A stretch of 64,000 nucleotides of DNA from Streptomyces zinciresistens K42 (GCF_000225525.1 NZ_AGBF01000019.1:1-64000); one strand, 5' to 3'; shown: positions 9,207-19,400, counted from the first letter of the stretch. Numbers and translations are program-made. The notes: a model not told the origin generated them from the sequence alone.

Positions 9207-9943
9207 ATGGTGGAACGTACCCGCTCGGCGAGATCGGCGGCAGCCACAGCGTGATGCCAGGCCGCGTCGCGGGCCTGGCAGGCGGCGAGGACCTCGGCGG
9301 GGTCCTCGGTGACGTACACGCCGAGGGTGGTGTCGTCCTCGTCGAAGGCGAAGCGGAGCAGGGTACGGGAGTCGATGAGCCAGAAGTCGCAGTCCGGGAG
9401 CCCGAGCTGCACCGCCTGGTCGCGCCAGAGGTAGCGGACCTCGTCGCCGGCGGCCACGTTGCCCGGCGCCCGGGCCAGAAGGAACTCCTGCCCCTCCGTC
9501 AGGGGGTGGTCGACGATCCGCACGCGGCCGAAGGTCTTGCCCTGCGCGACCTGCTCGGCCACGTTGCGGCGCCATTCGGTGGGCCCGTCGCGGGTGACGT
9601 CCTCGCCGGCCTTCCAGCGCGCCCATGCCTCGCTGCGCCGGTCGGTGGCGTAGCCGCGTCGGGTCTCCAGTCGCCAGGCGGTGTGCCGGAAGTCTGCGAA
9701 GACGTGGCCGATCTCGCTGAAGGGGACGAGCGGGGGAGGCTCGCTGCGCGGGGCGAATCGTGTGAGGAGTTCACGAGGCACCCGTACGAACGTCTCGCTC
9801 GGCTTCACGTCCCGCAGCTGGGCGAGGTGCTCCGGGTCGGTGACCACGTCGCCCTGTACGAGGATCTCGTCTGTGCCGTCCACCTCATAGAGGGTCGGGC
9901 AGTCACCGCCATCGCTGGTCGTGCCGAGGAACCTGAGCGCCAT
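9203..9943 (-). CDS. DUF6879-family protein
   Basis: 246 aa. The C-terminal 170 residues (FSEIGHVFADFRHTAWRLET... WLIDSRTLLRFAFDEDD) match the DUF6879 pattern, fused to an N-terminal segment starting MALRFLGTTSDGGDCPTLYE. The ATG at 9943 has GAGAGG upstream. First gene of the left-end operon and translationally coupled to the XRE-DUF5753 gene. Biochemical function unknown; in other Streptomyces it is the constant partner of such regulators. Confidence 0.82.
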   Translation of the reverse strand: MALRFLGTTSDGGDCPTLYEVDGTDEILVQGDVVTDPEHLAQLRDVKPSETFVRVPRELLTRFAPRSEPPPLVPFSEIGHVFADFRHTAWRLETRRGYATDRRSEAWARWKAGEDVTRDGPTEWRRNVAEQVAQGKTFGRVRIVDHPLTEGQEFLLARAPGNVAAGDEVRYLWRDQAVQLGLPDCDFWLIDSRTLLRFAFDEDDTTLGVYVTEDPAEVLAACQARDAAWHHAVAAADLAERVRSTM

Positions 9944-10074
9944 GTGGGCCTCTCTTCGACTGGTTGGGGCTCTACAGAATGCGCGTGTGTGCACTCGCGC
10001 GCTGCCCGATTGCAGCGGATTGCGCATCCACCCCGCCTCGCCAGGGTTGCGCGCACTCGGCCGGACATGACGAA

Positions 10075-10106
10075 GCGGCCCCGCCCTCCATGGAGGGCGG
10101 GGCCGC
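10075..10106 (-). terminator. Terminator of the late (structural/lysis) operon
   Basis: Perfect 32-bp palindrome with 16-bp arms meeting at CCATGG, six bases beyond the stop of the collagen-like gene. No T-run, as is common in Streptomyces. It separates the late genes from the cargo operon. Confidence 0.8.
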
Positions 10107-10111
10107 GACGA

Positions 10112-10810
10112 CTACGGATACTGACGACGGTACGGATCAAGACCCATGGACAACACACCGCCACTGGACGGTTCCGGCATCGGCGCCCCGTCCCTGCGGC
10201 AGACCAGAGCATCCGGATCCCACGACGGCGCCTGCAGGCTGTAGCCGTCCGGACAGCCCGGCCCCGGCTCCCCGCGCTCACCACGCGGCCCCTGCTCGCC
10301 CTGCGGCCCGGCCGGTCCGGCAGGTCCCGCCGGACCGGCCGGACCGGTGACCGACTGCCCCGGATCACCCTGCGGACCGGGCGGCCCCGTCACCGCCGCG
10401 CCCGGCTCCCCCTGCTCACCCCGAGGCCCCGGCGACGGCGTGACCGTCGGCGCATCCCGCCCCGCCGGCCCCCGCACACCCCGCGGCCCCGGAATCGGCA
10501 CCGGCACCGCCGCCCGCGCCGGCAGATCATCCACCGCGGACGTCGGATCCGGCGCCACCGGCGTCGCCCCCTCAGCCGTCACCTGCTGCCGCAGCGCACG
10601 CACATCACCGGCCAGCGTCGCCACCGCCTCCCCCCGCAGATCCGCCTCGGCGACCGCACGGTTCGCCCGTACCGTCGCCACATCAGCACGCTGCGACGCC
10701 CGGTCGATCAGGATGAACGCCAGCCCCAGGCCCCCGCCCAGGACGAGCAGCGCACCCACGATCCACAGCAGATGCCGGGCCCGGTACAGGGCGCTCTCGG
10801 CCCGCGTCAC
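10112..10810 (-). CDS. Membrane-anchored collagen-like protein
   Basis: 232 aa. An N-terminal transmembrane helix (residues 12-35, [20 protein letters not shown]) is followed by a short coiled-coil region, then about 25 Gly-X-Y triplets (residues ~107-185, [19 protein letters not shown]) and a 45-residue tail with two cysteines. The GTG start overlaps the preceding stop. Last late gene, after holin-type genes. Gly-X-Y stretches are common in phage tail fibres, but a membrane anchor suggests a surface or lysis-related role. Confidence 0.8.
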   Translation of the reverse strand: MTRAESALYRARHLLWIVGALLVLGGGLGLAFILIDRASQRADVATVRANRAVAEADLRGEAVATLAGDVRALRQQVTAEGATPVAPDPTSAVDDLPARAAVPVPIPGPRGVRGPAGRDAPTVTPSPGPRGEQGEPGAAVTGPPGPQGDPGQSVTGPAGPAGPAGPAGPQGEQGPRGERGEPGPGCPDGYSLQAPSWDPDALVCRRDGAPMPEPSSGGVLSMGLDPYRRQYP

Positions 10811-11073
10811 GGAGTCCCTCCCATCTGCTGCACCAGCAGCCGCAGCCGCGCGATCTCCAGCTCCCTGGCGGCCAGGTCGGTGCGCAGCGTGGACAGCTGC
10901 TCCCGCAGGTCCTGCCGCTCCTCCTGCAGCTGGTCCGCCAGGTTGTTGAGTCCAGTCACGGCGGTGCCCTCCCGGGCTGCCCTGGCCGCACCTCGGCTTC
11001 CGTACATGGCAGCCGCCGCGGCCGCGACCCCTGCGACCAGAGCGGCGAGGGCCGTAACCATGGCGGCGTCCAT
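10807..11073 (-). CDS. Small membrane protein with coiled coil (spanin/holin accessory candidate)
   Basis: 88 aa: one hydrophobic helix at residues 2-22 ([16 protein letters not shown]), then a strongly charged heptad region ([21 protein letters not shown] to about residue 80). Good ribosome site (GGAGGTG) before the ATG at 11073. It sits between the holin-like and collagen-like genes, so a lysis-cassette role is inferred. Confidence 0.65.
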   Translation of the reverse strand: MDAAMVTALAALVAGVAAAAAAMYGSRGAARAAREGTAVTGLNNLADQLQEERQDLREQLSTLRTDLAARELEIARLRLLVQQMGGTP

Positions 11074-11107
11074 GTCACCTCCAAGACGCGCAGGAACAGG
11101 GTCAGGG

Positions 11108-11476
11108 TCAGGCCGCCTTGACGACGCTGGACTGCTCCACCCGCAACGAGGCCACCGGGGCGGTGACCTCCTTGCGGAGCACGAGCGCGACCGCGGCCTC
11201 CACCCCTGCCATCCACAGGGCCTGCTGATCCGCCGACAGTTCCAGGCCGAACGCCAGGAACAGGGCCAGCGCACCCTGCGCGAAGTTCACGACGGCCGCC
11301 GCCGCGGCGCCGGTCTTGAGCACGACCGCGGTGACGAGGGCGACGGTGAGCGACAGGACGGCCATGATGGCGCCCTGTTGCCCGGCGGAGACGTCGAGGC
11401 CGTAGGCCGCGGCGAGCTTGAGGGCGATCGCCACGAAGGCGAGGAGGTACACCGGTTCTCTGCCGAAGATCTTCAT
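11108..11476 (-). CDS. Putative holin
   Basis: 122 aa with three hydrophobic segments (about residues 8-26, 36-58 and 62-82) and a short charged C-terminus. It lies 16 bp downstream of the amidase endolysin gene, which fits a holin that permeabilises the membrane for endolysin release. Assigned by topology and position rather than a named family. Confidence 0.7.
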   Translation of the reverse strand: MKIFGREPVYLLAFVAIALKLAAAYGLDVSAGQQGAIMAVLSLTVALVTAVVLKTGAAAAAVVNFAQGALALFLAFGLELSADQQALWMAGVEAAVALVLRKEVTAPVASLRVEQSSVVKAA

Positions 11477-11492
11477 AAGGTCGTTGGTCCTT

Positions 11493-12416
11493 TCAGGCGA
11501 CGACGTCGAAGCCGTACTTCGCGCCGAGCTTCTTGAGGGAGTCCGAGCCGGGGATGCCGTCGGCGTCCGCGCCGGTGTACCCGCCGCCGGCCTTCGAGCG
11601 CTGCCACTTGGCGTACGCGGTGACGGTGGCGGTGCCGAAGTGCCCGTCCAGGAGCGACTTGGCCAGCAGGCCCGCGTCGACCAGGGCGGCCTCCACGGTG
11701 CGGACACCGCCGTACGTGACGGGTGTGCCCGCTGCCTTCGGGTTGGACCGGGCGGCCGCCACCAGCTTGGACAGATCGACCACCGGCCTCGCCGGCGCGG
11801 GCAGCGGAGCGGGCGGCTTCCCGCTGAGGCGCTTGGTGACCCGGTTGAGGACGGCGTCCCAGTCCATGCCCGGCCCGCGCGGGTCGACCTTGCCGGGCTG
11901 CCAGTCGAGGTGGCGCAGCGCGGAGCGGGCGGACCATCCGTGGTGACGGCACAGCGCGGCGATCACCCGCACGATGGCCTCGATCTGCGCCTCGGGCCAC
12001 GGGTCTGAGCCGTCGCCGAGGTTCTCGCACTCGAAGCCGTAGAAGTGCCGGTTGCCGTCGACGGTGGCCTCGTCGTCGGCGGGCGGGCGCCGCTCGGCGA
12101 TGACCGCGGCGAGGACGTCAGGGTCGCCCAGGCCCGCGTGGTTGGCGCGGCCCCAGCCGACCAGGTGCACGCGGCCGTCCTTGGCGATCATGCCGTGGCA
12201 CAGCGGGCCGGGCAGTCCCTCGTATCCGTCGCGGACGATCGCGACCGTGCTGGCGGTGCCCTTGGTGACGGTGTGATGGATCATCACCCCGTGGAGGGGG
12301 CCGAACGGACCCATCTGGTTGCGGTTGTGGTTCTCCCAGTTGCCGACCTCGACGACGGTCAGGCCCTCGGCGGCCAGCAGCTCCAGGAACCGGCTCGCGG
12401 ACATGGGCGCGGCCAT
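11493..12416 (-). CDS. N-acetylmuramoyl-L-alanine amidase endolysin
   Basis: 307 aa. N-terminal PGRP/amidase_2 domain (residues ~28-195) with zinc-ligand histidines in MIHHTV (H47/H48) and HLDWQPGKVDP, followed by a proline-rich linker and a C-terminal peptidoglycan-binding domain (residues ~245-305). It cleaves the peptidoglycan amide bond to release phage. No signal peptide, so holin dependent. The start overlaps the upstream stop (TGATG). Confidence 0.9.
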   Translation of the reverse strand: MAAPMSASRFLELLAAEGLTVVEVGNWENHNRNQMGPFGPLHGVMIHHTVTKGTASTVAIVRDGYEGLPGPLCHGMIAKDGRVHLVGWGRANHAGLGDPDVLAAVIAERRPPADDEATVDGNRHFYGFECENLGDGSDPWPEAQIEAIVRVIAALCRHHGWSARSALRHLDWQPGKVDPRGPGMDWDAVLNRVTKRLSGKPPAPLPAPARPVVDLSKLVAAARSNPKAAGTPVTYGGVRTVEAALVDAGLLAKSLLDGHFGTATVTAYAKWQRSKAGGGYTGADADGIPGSDSLKKLGAKYGFDVVA

Positions 12417-12673
12417 CAGCCGGTCTCCGCGCCGTCGACGACGGCGGGGGTGATGTCCAGGTAGTACGCCTGGCCCGGCACGAAGCGCACGGCCGGGTTG
12501 TCGACCTGGATCGTGAGGCTGCCGGTCGGGGTGGCCTTCACGAACCGCTGGTCCTCCGGTGTCTCGGAGTCGTACACGGCCGAGAAGTCGTAGGAGCGCG
12601 TGACCTGCTGGTCGTCCGGTCCCCACCGTCGCAGGGTCTCGGTGTCGCAGCGGAACTTGGCTCGGGTCGTCAT
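12416..12673 (-). CDS. Hypothetical phage protein of the tail-tip/lysis junction
   Basis: 85 aa, mostly predicted beta strand (MTTRAKFRCDTETLRRWGPD start), no membrane segment. Coupled to the endolysin gene. Small proteins of this type sit between tail-fibre and lysin genes in many actinophages; function unknown. Confidence 0.65.
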   Translation of the reverse strand: MTTRAKFRCDTETLRRWGPDDQQVTRSYDFSAVYDSETPEDQRFVKATPTGSLTIQVDNPAVRFVPGQAYYLDITPAVVDGAETG

Positions 12674-12747
12674 CGTGATCGTCTCCAGGGGTGTGGGCCG
12701 ACACCGCGGCGGCGTCGGAGGGGGGAGGGGGTGGGCGGGCGTCTGCG

Positions 12748-13011
12748 TCACACACGCTCCGGCCAGTGCCAGGTGCCGCCCTGCGCCTCGAAGAAGTCGG
12801 CCATGCAGCCGCCCGAGGCGAGGGAGTGGAAGAACATGCCGCCCGGGTTGAGGACAGCCAGGCCGACCTTGTACGGCTCGGCGTCGTCGACCTCGGTCAC
12901 GATCGCGGCGCGGCACTGCGGGGGAAACGCCTGGCTGCCGTCCTCGCGGACCGGCGTGCCGTGGCTGGTGTAGTGGACGATCCGTCCGACGGACGGCTGC
13001 TGCTCTGCCAT
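12748..13011 (-). CDS. Conserved small phage protein (tail-region)
   Basis: 87 aa. The pattern VGRIVHYTSHGTP... AAIVTEV... VGLAVLNPGGMFF... GGTWHWPE is a compact beta-rich fold seen repeatedly downstream of actinophage tail-fibre genes. No known activity. Confidence 0.7.
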   Translation of the reverse strand: MAEQQPSVGRIVHYTSHGTPVREDGSQAFPPQCRAAIVTEVDDAEPYKVGLAVLNPGGMFFHSLASGGCMADFFEAQGGTWHWPERV

Positions 13012-13077
13012 GTGCCCTCCCGGGCATGACGAGGCCCCGGGCCGGGTCGGCGCGGGGCGGGTGGTGGCGGGGGTGGG

Positions 13078-13575
13078 TCAGGATGCGGCTTCGTACATGA
13101 AGGTGAGCCGGACCTGGGCGCCGGCGGCGAGGGTCTCGGGACGGGTCGCCGTCAGGAAGTTGGTGCGCGTGTTGGTGGCGGTGATCGGCATGAAGGCGGA
13201 GCAGCCGGAGGCGTTGGGGCCGATGACGATCTGTCCGACCCACCGGTCGGTGCCGAGGAGCTGGGCGGTGCCGACGATGGCTGTGCCGACGTTGGCGGCC
13301 TGCACGGGAAGGGACCAGTTGTAGTCGCCGCTGCCGTAGGTCGAGGTCGAGCCGGTGGTCATGTTGATGTGGCAGATGACGGTGCGGCCGATCTTCATGT
13401 ACCGGCCGATGATGGTGCCGTTGCCGAGGGAGGGCGCGGTGCCGGTCGACGTCCAGGCGGGCGTGTAGGGGGTCCAGGCCGCGAACATGCTGTTGAACTG
13501 GTCGCGGATCTCCTGGTTCATGACTGCGGCGGACACGACCTCGCCGACGACCCAGGTGCGCGGGGCGAAGGTCAC
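13078..13575 (-). CDS. Putative tail-tip / fibre protein
   Basis: 165 aa. The N-terminus (TWVVGEVVSAAVMNQEIRDQ) is the short helical attachment segment typical of phage fibre-tip proteins, followed by a Thr/Gly-rich beta domain. The GTG start overlaps the upstream stop. Probably part of the receptor-binding apparatus; inferred from composition and position. Confidence 0.65.
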   Translation of the reverse strand: MTFAPRTWVVGEVVSAAVMNQEIRDQFNSMFAAWTPYTPAWTSTGTAPSLGNGTIIGRYMKIGRTVICHINMTTGSTSTYGSGDYNWSLPVQAANVGTAIVGTAQLLGTDRWVGQIVIGPNASGCSAFMPITATNTRTNFLTATRPETLAAGAQVRLTFMYEAAS

Positions 13576-14009
13576 AGGTCCTCACCCAGCGGGCCGGGGT
13601 CGGGTCCCGGGGGGAGTGGCCGGTCGGGGTTGCGCGGGTCGTCCGGGTGCCACCAGTTGCGCAGGCCCGGCTTGAGGCCGAGCAGGCCCGCCTCCACGGC
13701 GGGCACGTCCGCGGGGAAGGCGAGCGTGCACCAGCCCCACGTGCATTCGGTGCAGGCGTAGCGCGGGTCGGCCGGGGAGACGACCTGCGCCGACCCGCAG
13801 CTGCTGCAGTCGGCGAGCCACCGGTTCTGGTTGATGCGCGCGTAGCAGACCTCGTCGACGGTGTCCTCGGGCGGGACGGCGCGGCGTCCCATGCGGTACT
13901 CGATCCACCGCCACACGAGTGCGGCGGCGGGGACGTCTGCCCACGCGTCGCGGGGCTGGGTGGGCGGCGGCAGGTAGAACGTCTCTGCGCGCACGACAGG
14001 GATCGGCAC
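13572..14009 (-). CDS. Hypothetical tail-module protein with CxxC pairs
   Basis: 145 aa with CSSCGS and CTEC motifs (one possible zinc ribbon) and an acidic, Pro-rich C-terminus. Located between the minor tail protein and the tip protein, and coupled to the latter. Function unknown; positional inference only. Confidence 0.65.
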   Translation of the reverse strand: MPIPVVRAETFYLPPPTQPRDAWADVPAAALVWRWIEYRMGRRAVPPEDTVDEVCYARINQNRWLADCSSCGSAQVVSPADPRYACTECTWGWCTLAFPADVPAVEAGLLGLKPGLRNWWHPDDPRNPDRPLPPGPDPGPLGEDL

Positions 14010-14028
14010 GGGTGTGTCCTTTTCGGTT

Positions 14029-16476
14029 TCAGTAGGCCAGCCGGGTGGTGGAGTCCAGGACGGAGTAGGCCGCGTCGTCCAGGACCCACACGGAGTCGGT
14101 GGCGGCGGCGGAGGTGCGGAAAGTGATCAGGTGGGACTGCTCCTTGAGGGTCTCGCTGTAGCCCTCGACGGTGACGCGGACGCTGGGAGCGGGCGCCTGG
14201 ACGGGCAGGTTGTAGACGGTGAAGTAGCTGCTGATGTCGGCGCTGAGGATCTTCAGGAAGGCGGCGGGCAGGGTGGCTGCCTCGACGGTGACCTCCCGCA
14301 GTTCGGGTGCGGGGTTGGCGTAGCGGGACACCAGCCAGTACGCGGCGTCCAGCACGCTGTTGTCGTTGGTCTTGAGGATGTCGAGGCTCTGCGGGTACTC
14401 CCCGAACACGGTGATCGCCTGCTGGGCGGCGACGCGCTGCGTCGCCCCGCCCGGCCTGGCCGCGGTCACCGAGTTGACCATCTTCTGGTCGTCGTCCGCG
14501 AAGGCGGTTCCGGGCTCGAGGTCGGCGTAGTCGACGGTGAACGCCTCGGCTGCCGGGTCGGGGTTGTAGCGCAGGTCACGGGACTGGTAGACGAGCCCGA
14601 ACGTGTCCCGCGCGGCGTAAAGCTTCCCGGACTCGGTGGCTTCGACGTCGCGCATGCGGGCCACCAGGCCGGCCCCGCCCGGCCCTTGGGAGGCGATGGG
14701 GTCGTGGGTGGTTCCGGCGATTGTCACCGAGGTGATGCCGGCGTACCGGGCGAGCCGCTGGATCCGCACGTCGGCGTCCTCGCCGGTGTAGCCGTCGGCG
14801 CCTGCCGCGTAGTGCGCGGCCAGCGCCGCCCCCGCGGGGGCGGCGACCGCGTACATCGCGACGTGCGCGAGGCTGCCGTTCCACAGGCGGGTGCCGCGGT
14901 AGCCGCCGACGTGCAGGATCCGCTGCTCGTATCCGTAGGTGAGGGCGAGGGCGGAGTCCCGCAGGGTGCCGTCGACCCACACGGTGCCGGTGTACTGGTC
15001 GTAGACGACGTGGTGCCAGGCCCCGTCGGCCAGACCGGTCGCGCCGTCGACGAGTTCGACGGTGAGGGCGGTCTGGCCGTCGTTCGTCCACTCGATCTGC
15101 AGCTGCCCCGCGGCGGACAGGGACAGCACGTGCACGTGGCTCAGGCCCGGGGAGGCCAGGCCGAGGATGGCCCGGCCGCCGGCCGAGGTCTGGAACCACG
15201 CCTCGAAAACCGGCCAGTACTGGGTGAGCTGCTGCTGGACGGAGGCCCCCATGTCGCCCGACAGCCATTTCCCCGCGGTCGCCGAGGACGGCGTGAACAG
15301 CGGGACCTGGTCGTCGGTCGCGGCCGGGCCGGGGGATCCCGCCAGCGCGAGGGTCCCGCCGACGCCGGCCTGCTGGATCGTCAGCGCGCCCGCGCCGCCG
15401 CCCGCCTGGTCGCCGGTGCTGGCCGAGTCGGCCGGCTCGGTGAGCGGGTAGTACGCCACGGGCCCGGCCGCGGCGATCTCCTCGGCCGCCATGGACCGCA
15501 GGTTCGGCAGCCGGTTCAACCGCTTGAAGAGGTCGGTGCAGGAGATCGTGACCGTGCTCGACAGGCCGGACCAGTCGACCGGGAACTCGTTGACCAGGCC
15601 GTAGAAGCGGGGCCGGACCTCGGCGCCGACCAGGCGCCATTCGACGGGGTCGCTGCTGCCGCCGGTGCGGGTCGTGGGGAAGTCGACGGCCTGGGTCTGC
15701 GCGCCGACCCAGGCCGGGGTGGCCAGTGTGCGGCGCACGGTCCACGCGTAGCCGTCGCCGGACGTCTCCCAGTACACGGTGCCGGCCGCCTCCCGCACCC
15801 GCAGCCAGGCGTGGTCGATCGCCGAGTAGGTGAGGTTCACCGACGCACCGTCGGCGAAGCCGGTCTGGGACTGCGCGGCGAGGACGCCGAGCCCGGCGTC
15901 GTAGCGCCAGCCGATCCGGGTCCCGCCGGTGGTGGACGTGATCCACATCGACGCCGCGCAGTTGCTGCTGCCGTTCAGGGCGGGGACCTTCGCCAGCTTG
16001 GCCGTGAGCTTGCTGCCGGTGAGCTTCCACTCGCGGGCCGAGGCGAAGTTGGTGTCGACGCCGGGGGCGAGCGGGATCCGCAGGCGGGCGGCCGGTGTCT
16101 CGGTCGCGCCCCCGGTGTTGGTCGGCCACCGGGCGGTGTCGACCCGGCCGTCGTCGAAAGGGTCGGCGAGCATGGCCAGCGGGTACGGCGCCGTCCCGGA
16201 CCGCACGGGGACGACGGCCTGCGCGATCCTGATCGGCGCGTTCTTCCGCACGAACGGCGCCCACGGCGAGGACGTGTTGCCCGGTGTGAGCGCCCCGTCC
16301 AAGTTGTCCAGGGTCAGGGTCGCGCTGCCCGGCTGGGTCTCCGAGCGCTCGTCGGATGCGCCCCGGCTGATCGTGACGCGCCGCTGCTGGTCGACGCGGG
16401 TACTGATGTCCGTCCACGTGATGGTGGCCGGGTACTGCACCAGACCGCCCCAGCCCATCTCCACCAGGAGCACCAC
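14029..16476 (-). CDS. Minor tail protein with LamG/concanavalin-like domain
   Basis: 815 aa. The N-terminal part resembles the tail-hub/baseplate-like proteins of siphophages; the middle (about residues 335-560) contains a laminin-G/ConA-like jelly roll (AYYPLTEPADS... FEAWFQTS... DGAWHHVVYDQYTGTVWVDG), a carbohydrate-binding fold. The start GTG at 16476 lies 2 bp after the tape-measure stop. Likely contacts the Streptomyces envelope during adsorption. Confidence 0.8.
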   Translation of the reverse strand: MVLLVEMGWGGLVQYPATITWTDISTRVDQQRRVTISRGASDERSETQPGSATLTLDNLDGALTPGNTSSPWAPFVRKNAPIRIAQAVVPVRSGTAPYPLAMLADPFDDGRVDTARWPTNTGGATETPAARLRIPLAPGVDTNFASAREWKLTGSKLTAKLAKVPALNGSSNCAASMWITSTTGGTRIGWRYDAGLGVLAAQSQTGFADGASVNLTYSAIDHAWLRVREAAGTVYWETSGDGYAWTVRRTLATPAWVGAQTQAVDFPTTRTGGSSDPVEWRLVGAEVRPRFYGLVNEFPVDWSGLSSTVTISCTDLFKRLNRLPNLRSMAAEEIAAAGPVAYYPLTEPADSASTGDQAGGGAGALTIQQAGVGGTLALAGSPGPAATDDQVPLFTPSSATAGKWLSGDMGASVQQQLTQYWPVFEAWFQTSAGGRAILGLASPGLSHVHVLSLSAAGQLQIEWTNDGQTALTVELVDGATGLADGAWHHVVYDQYTGTVWVDGTLRDSALALTYGYEQRILHVGGYRGTRLWNGSLAHVAMYAVAAPAGAALAAHYAAGADGYTGEDADVRIQRLARYAGITSVTIAGTTHDPIASQGPGGAGLVARMRDVEATESGKLYAARDTFGLVYQSRDLRYNPDPAAEAFTVDYADLEPGTAFADDDQKMVNSVTAARPGGATQRVAAQQAITVFGEYPQSLDILKTNDNSVLDAAYWLVSRYANPAPELREVTVEAATLPAAFLKILSADISSYFTVYNLPVQAPAPSVRVTVEGYSETLKEQSHLITFRTSAAATDSVWVLDDAAYSVLDSTTRLAY

Positions 16477-16478
16477 CG

Positions 16479-19400
16479 CTACCCCCTTCCGCCGAGGTTC
16501 AGGCTGACCTTCGCGCCCTGCGAGCGGCCGAGCTGCAGCATGATCCGCTGGATCTCCTGGCCGACCGCGATCGGGTCCATGGCCTGCTCGACGACCACAC
16601 TCACGTTGAAGACGGGCCCGCCGCCCGCGCCGGCCATCGCGGCCCGGCCCATGACCGGCTGGATACCGGACACGCGGCCGGACACGGCGCCCAGCGCGCG
16701 GTCCAGGACGGGCATCGAGTCGACGAGGCCGCGGGCCAGGCCCTGCGTGGAGTACGCGCCGAGCTGCGCCATCACGGCCGAGGGGCTGCGGATGCCAAGA
16801 GCCTTCTTGATGCTCTTCTGCATGGACTTGGCGATCTTCAGCATCAGCTTCTCGATGTCCTTCTCCTGCGACTCCAGCCCCTTGAGGAAGCCCTCGGAGG
16901 CGTTCTTGCCGGAGTCGTAGAGGATGTCGGCGCCCTGGGTGCCGAGCGACTTCGTCGCACTGTCGATGGCCGACTGGGTCTTGCTGATGGAGGAGAGCGT
17001 CGACGCCGAGGCGCCCGCCAGCGCGGACGCGTAGGCGTAGCCGGACTCCGGGCTCATGTCGAGGATCTGCCTGATCAGGCCCTTGGCCAGGCCACGCTTG
17101 GCCAGCATGCCGACGTACTTGGTGAACTGCTTGATCTGCGCGAGCTTCGCGCCGAGCCCGCCCTTGATGCCGCCCGCGGTGACCTGCTCGGCGTCCATAC
17201 CGAGGGAGGACAGGCCCGCCTGGCCGCGGGCGGTCTTCGTGACGTCGGAGGCGTACGCCTTCGCCTCGGCGATCTTCTTGGCGAGGGCGTCCCGCCGGGC
17301 CGCGTAGTCCAGCAGCTTCTTCGTCTGCCGGTCCATGCTCTTGAGCAGGGACGACTCCTTGCGGCCGGTGAACGCGGTCTTGATGTCCTTGGCGAGATCG
17401 GCCGCCACCGACTTGATCTTGTCGCGGGATCCGGTCAGGCCGGAGATGAAGCCTCTTCCCACGTCGGCCGCGAGCGCCTTCGTCTTCTTCGACGGCGACG
17501 CGATCTGCAGCTCGTCCCGGATCCCGGCGGTGACCGCCCCGGCCATCACCCGCGCCGCCGAGGAGACCTGCCCCGCGCTGCCGGTCATCCCGGCGGCCAG
17601 GCCGCCCGCGACCGCGGCACCGGCCACGCTCGCCCCGCCGTCCGCGAACCGGCCCATGCCCCGGGGCATCAGCAGCCGGCCCGCGTTCAGCGCGTCGAAG
17701 AACGGGATGCCGAATTTTCGGACCATCGCCGAGCGGATCACGTACTCGGTGTTCGAGACCCGGCCCCTCGCACCGGACCCGAAAAGCGCCAGGATCGAGT
17801 CCGACACTCCCGTGCCGGGCCCGTCCACGTAGCCGCCCTCGGGGAACGCCTGGATGCTCCCGCCGGAGGCGTAGCCGCGGACCGGGCCGCCGGACGCGTA
17901 CCGGCCCGACGCGCCCATGAAAGAAGCGCCGTCACCGCGGCGGTAGTACGTCGCGGTGATCGTGATGCTCCGGGACCGCAGCGAGTCCACGGCCCCCTTC
18001 ACATTGCGCACCCCGGCCAGGGCCGCGCCCGTCCGCGCGGTGACGGTCACCGACCCGTTGGGCAGCCGCTTCACCTTCAGACCGAAGCCCTCGAGGATCT
18101 GCTCGGCGCCCTTCGACAGGGCCTTCAGGGTGACCGACTTGCTGCCGGGAGTGCGCTTCACGGCTGCGTTGAAAGCCTCCAGGTCGCGCTGGGCGTCCTC
18201 CTTGCTCATGTCGACCCGGACCTTCTTGTCCGGGATCTTCAGGATCTGGTCCGCGAGCTGCCCGGCCTCGGCCCGGTTCAGGCCCATCGCCTGAGCCGTC
18301 CTGACCAGGGCGGCACGCCCGCGGGTGTAGACCCCGGTGACGGTCTCCCACGACGCCCCCGACTCCCGCGCGGACGCCGCCGCCTCGTCGGTCCTGGACG
18401 CCAGGTCCTGCAGCGCGGTGGCGGCGGTGCGGGCCTTCTCCGAGTTCAGGTTCAGCCGGCCGCCGGACATCTCCAGGGCGCCGGCGTTGTCTCGCGCGGC
18501 CTTCGCCGCGTTGTCGATCGCCGCCTCGAACCCGATCATCCCGCCGAGCCCGGCCCTGTTGACGTCGTTGAGGGCCTGCAGGCTCTGCCGCAGCCCGTCC
18601 GCGGACCGCTTCTGCGCGTCGAGCTTGCCCTGCACCTTCTGCGCCTGGGACCCGAACAGACCCATCGACTGCGCCGCGAGCTGCTGCTCGAACTTGGCGT
18701 CGGCGACGGCGCCCTTGTACGCCTGCAGCTTGCTGGTGAACTCGCTGGTGTCGCGGCCGCCCTTGCCGTACTCGGCGGTCAGCCGCTTCAGGGCCGCGGC
18801 CGCCAGGTCCGACTGCCCGCCCCGCACCAGGCCGGCGAGCGCCTCATCGACGGCGCCGAGGTTGGCCTTCGCCTCCTTGACCGGCGTCGAGTCCCAGCCG
18901 GTCCACCCGACCAGGAACTGCTGGATCCCGTCCAGAGTCCCGGGATCCGTCAGCGACTTGACCTTGCCGTACATGCCGTCCAGGTCGGAGCCGAACGCCT
19001 TGGACGCCTCGCCGGTGACCTTGCCCGTGGACGCCAGCTGGCGCAGCGACGACGTGAGTTTGTCGACGTCGGGAGGCGCCTGCCTGCCGCGCTGCGACAG
19101 CTCGGTGAGCGCGATCAGCAGCAGACCGATCCCTGTGCCCGCGACCGCGACCTTCGTCGCGCGGGACATCGTGGCGATCGCCGCGGTCAGCTTGGGCAGG
19201 ACACCGGTCGCGCCCGCGGCCGCCGTCTGCATCGCGGTGATCCCGGCGGTGAACGCCGCCGAGGCTCCGGCGGTGGCCGCGGCCCCGGCGACAGCCAGCT
19301 GCACGGCCTTGACGGCGAGCGCCAGCTGAAGGAACCAACCGATGGCCTCCGGAGGCACGGCGCTGACCAGCCGGGCCAGGACCTCGATCACCTGCAGCAG

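Noticed and set aside
9944..10027. Upstream start for the DUF6879 gene at 10027
   Set aside because: The extra 28 residues are basic and non-conserved in character; GAGAGG precedes the ATG at 9943 instead.
9251..11536. 761-codon plus-strand frame across the cargo/lysis genes
   Set aside because: Arg/Pro/His-rich shadow of DUF6879, collagen-like and lysis genes; no ribosome site or family.
14014..16920. 968-codon plus-strand open frame opposite the minor tail gene
   Set aside because: Low-complexity Gly/Arg/Val translation, no domain, antisense to a clear tail gene; a GC-driven shadow.
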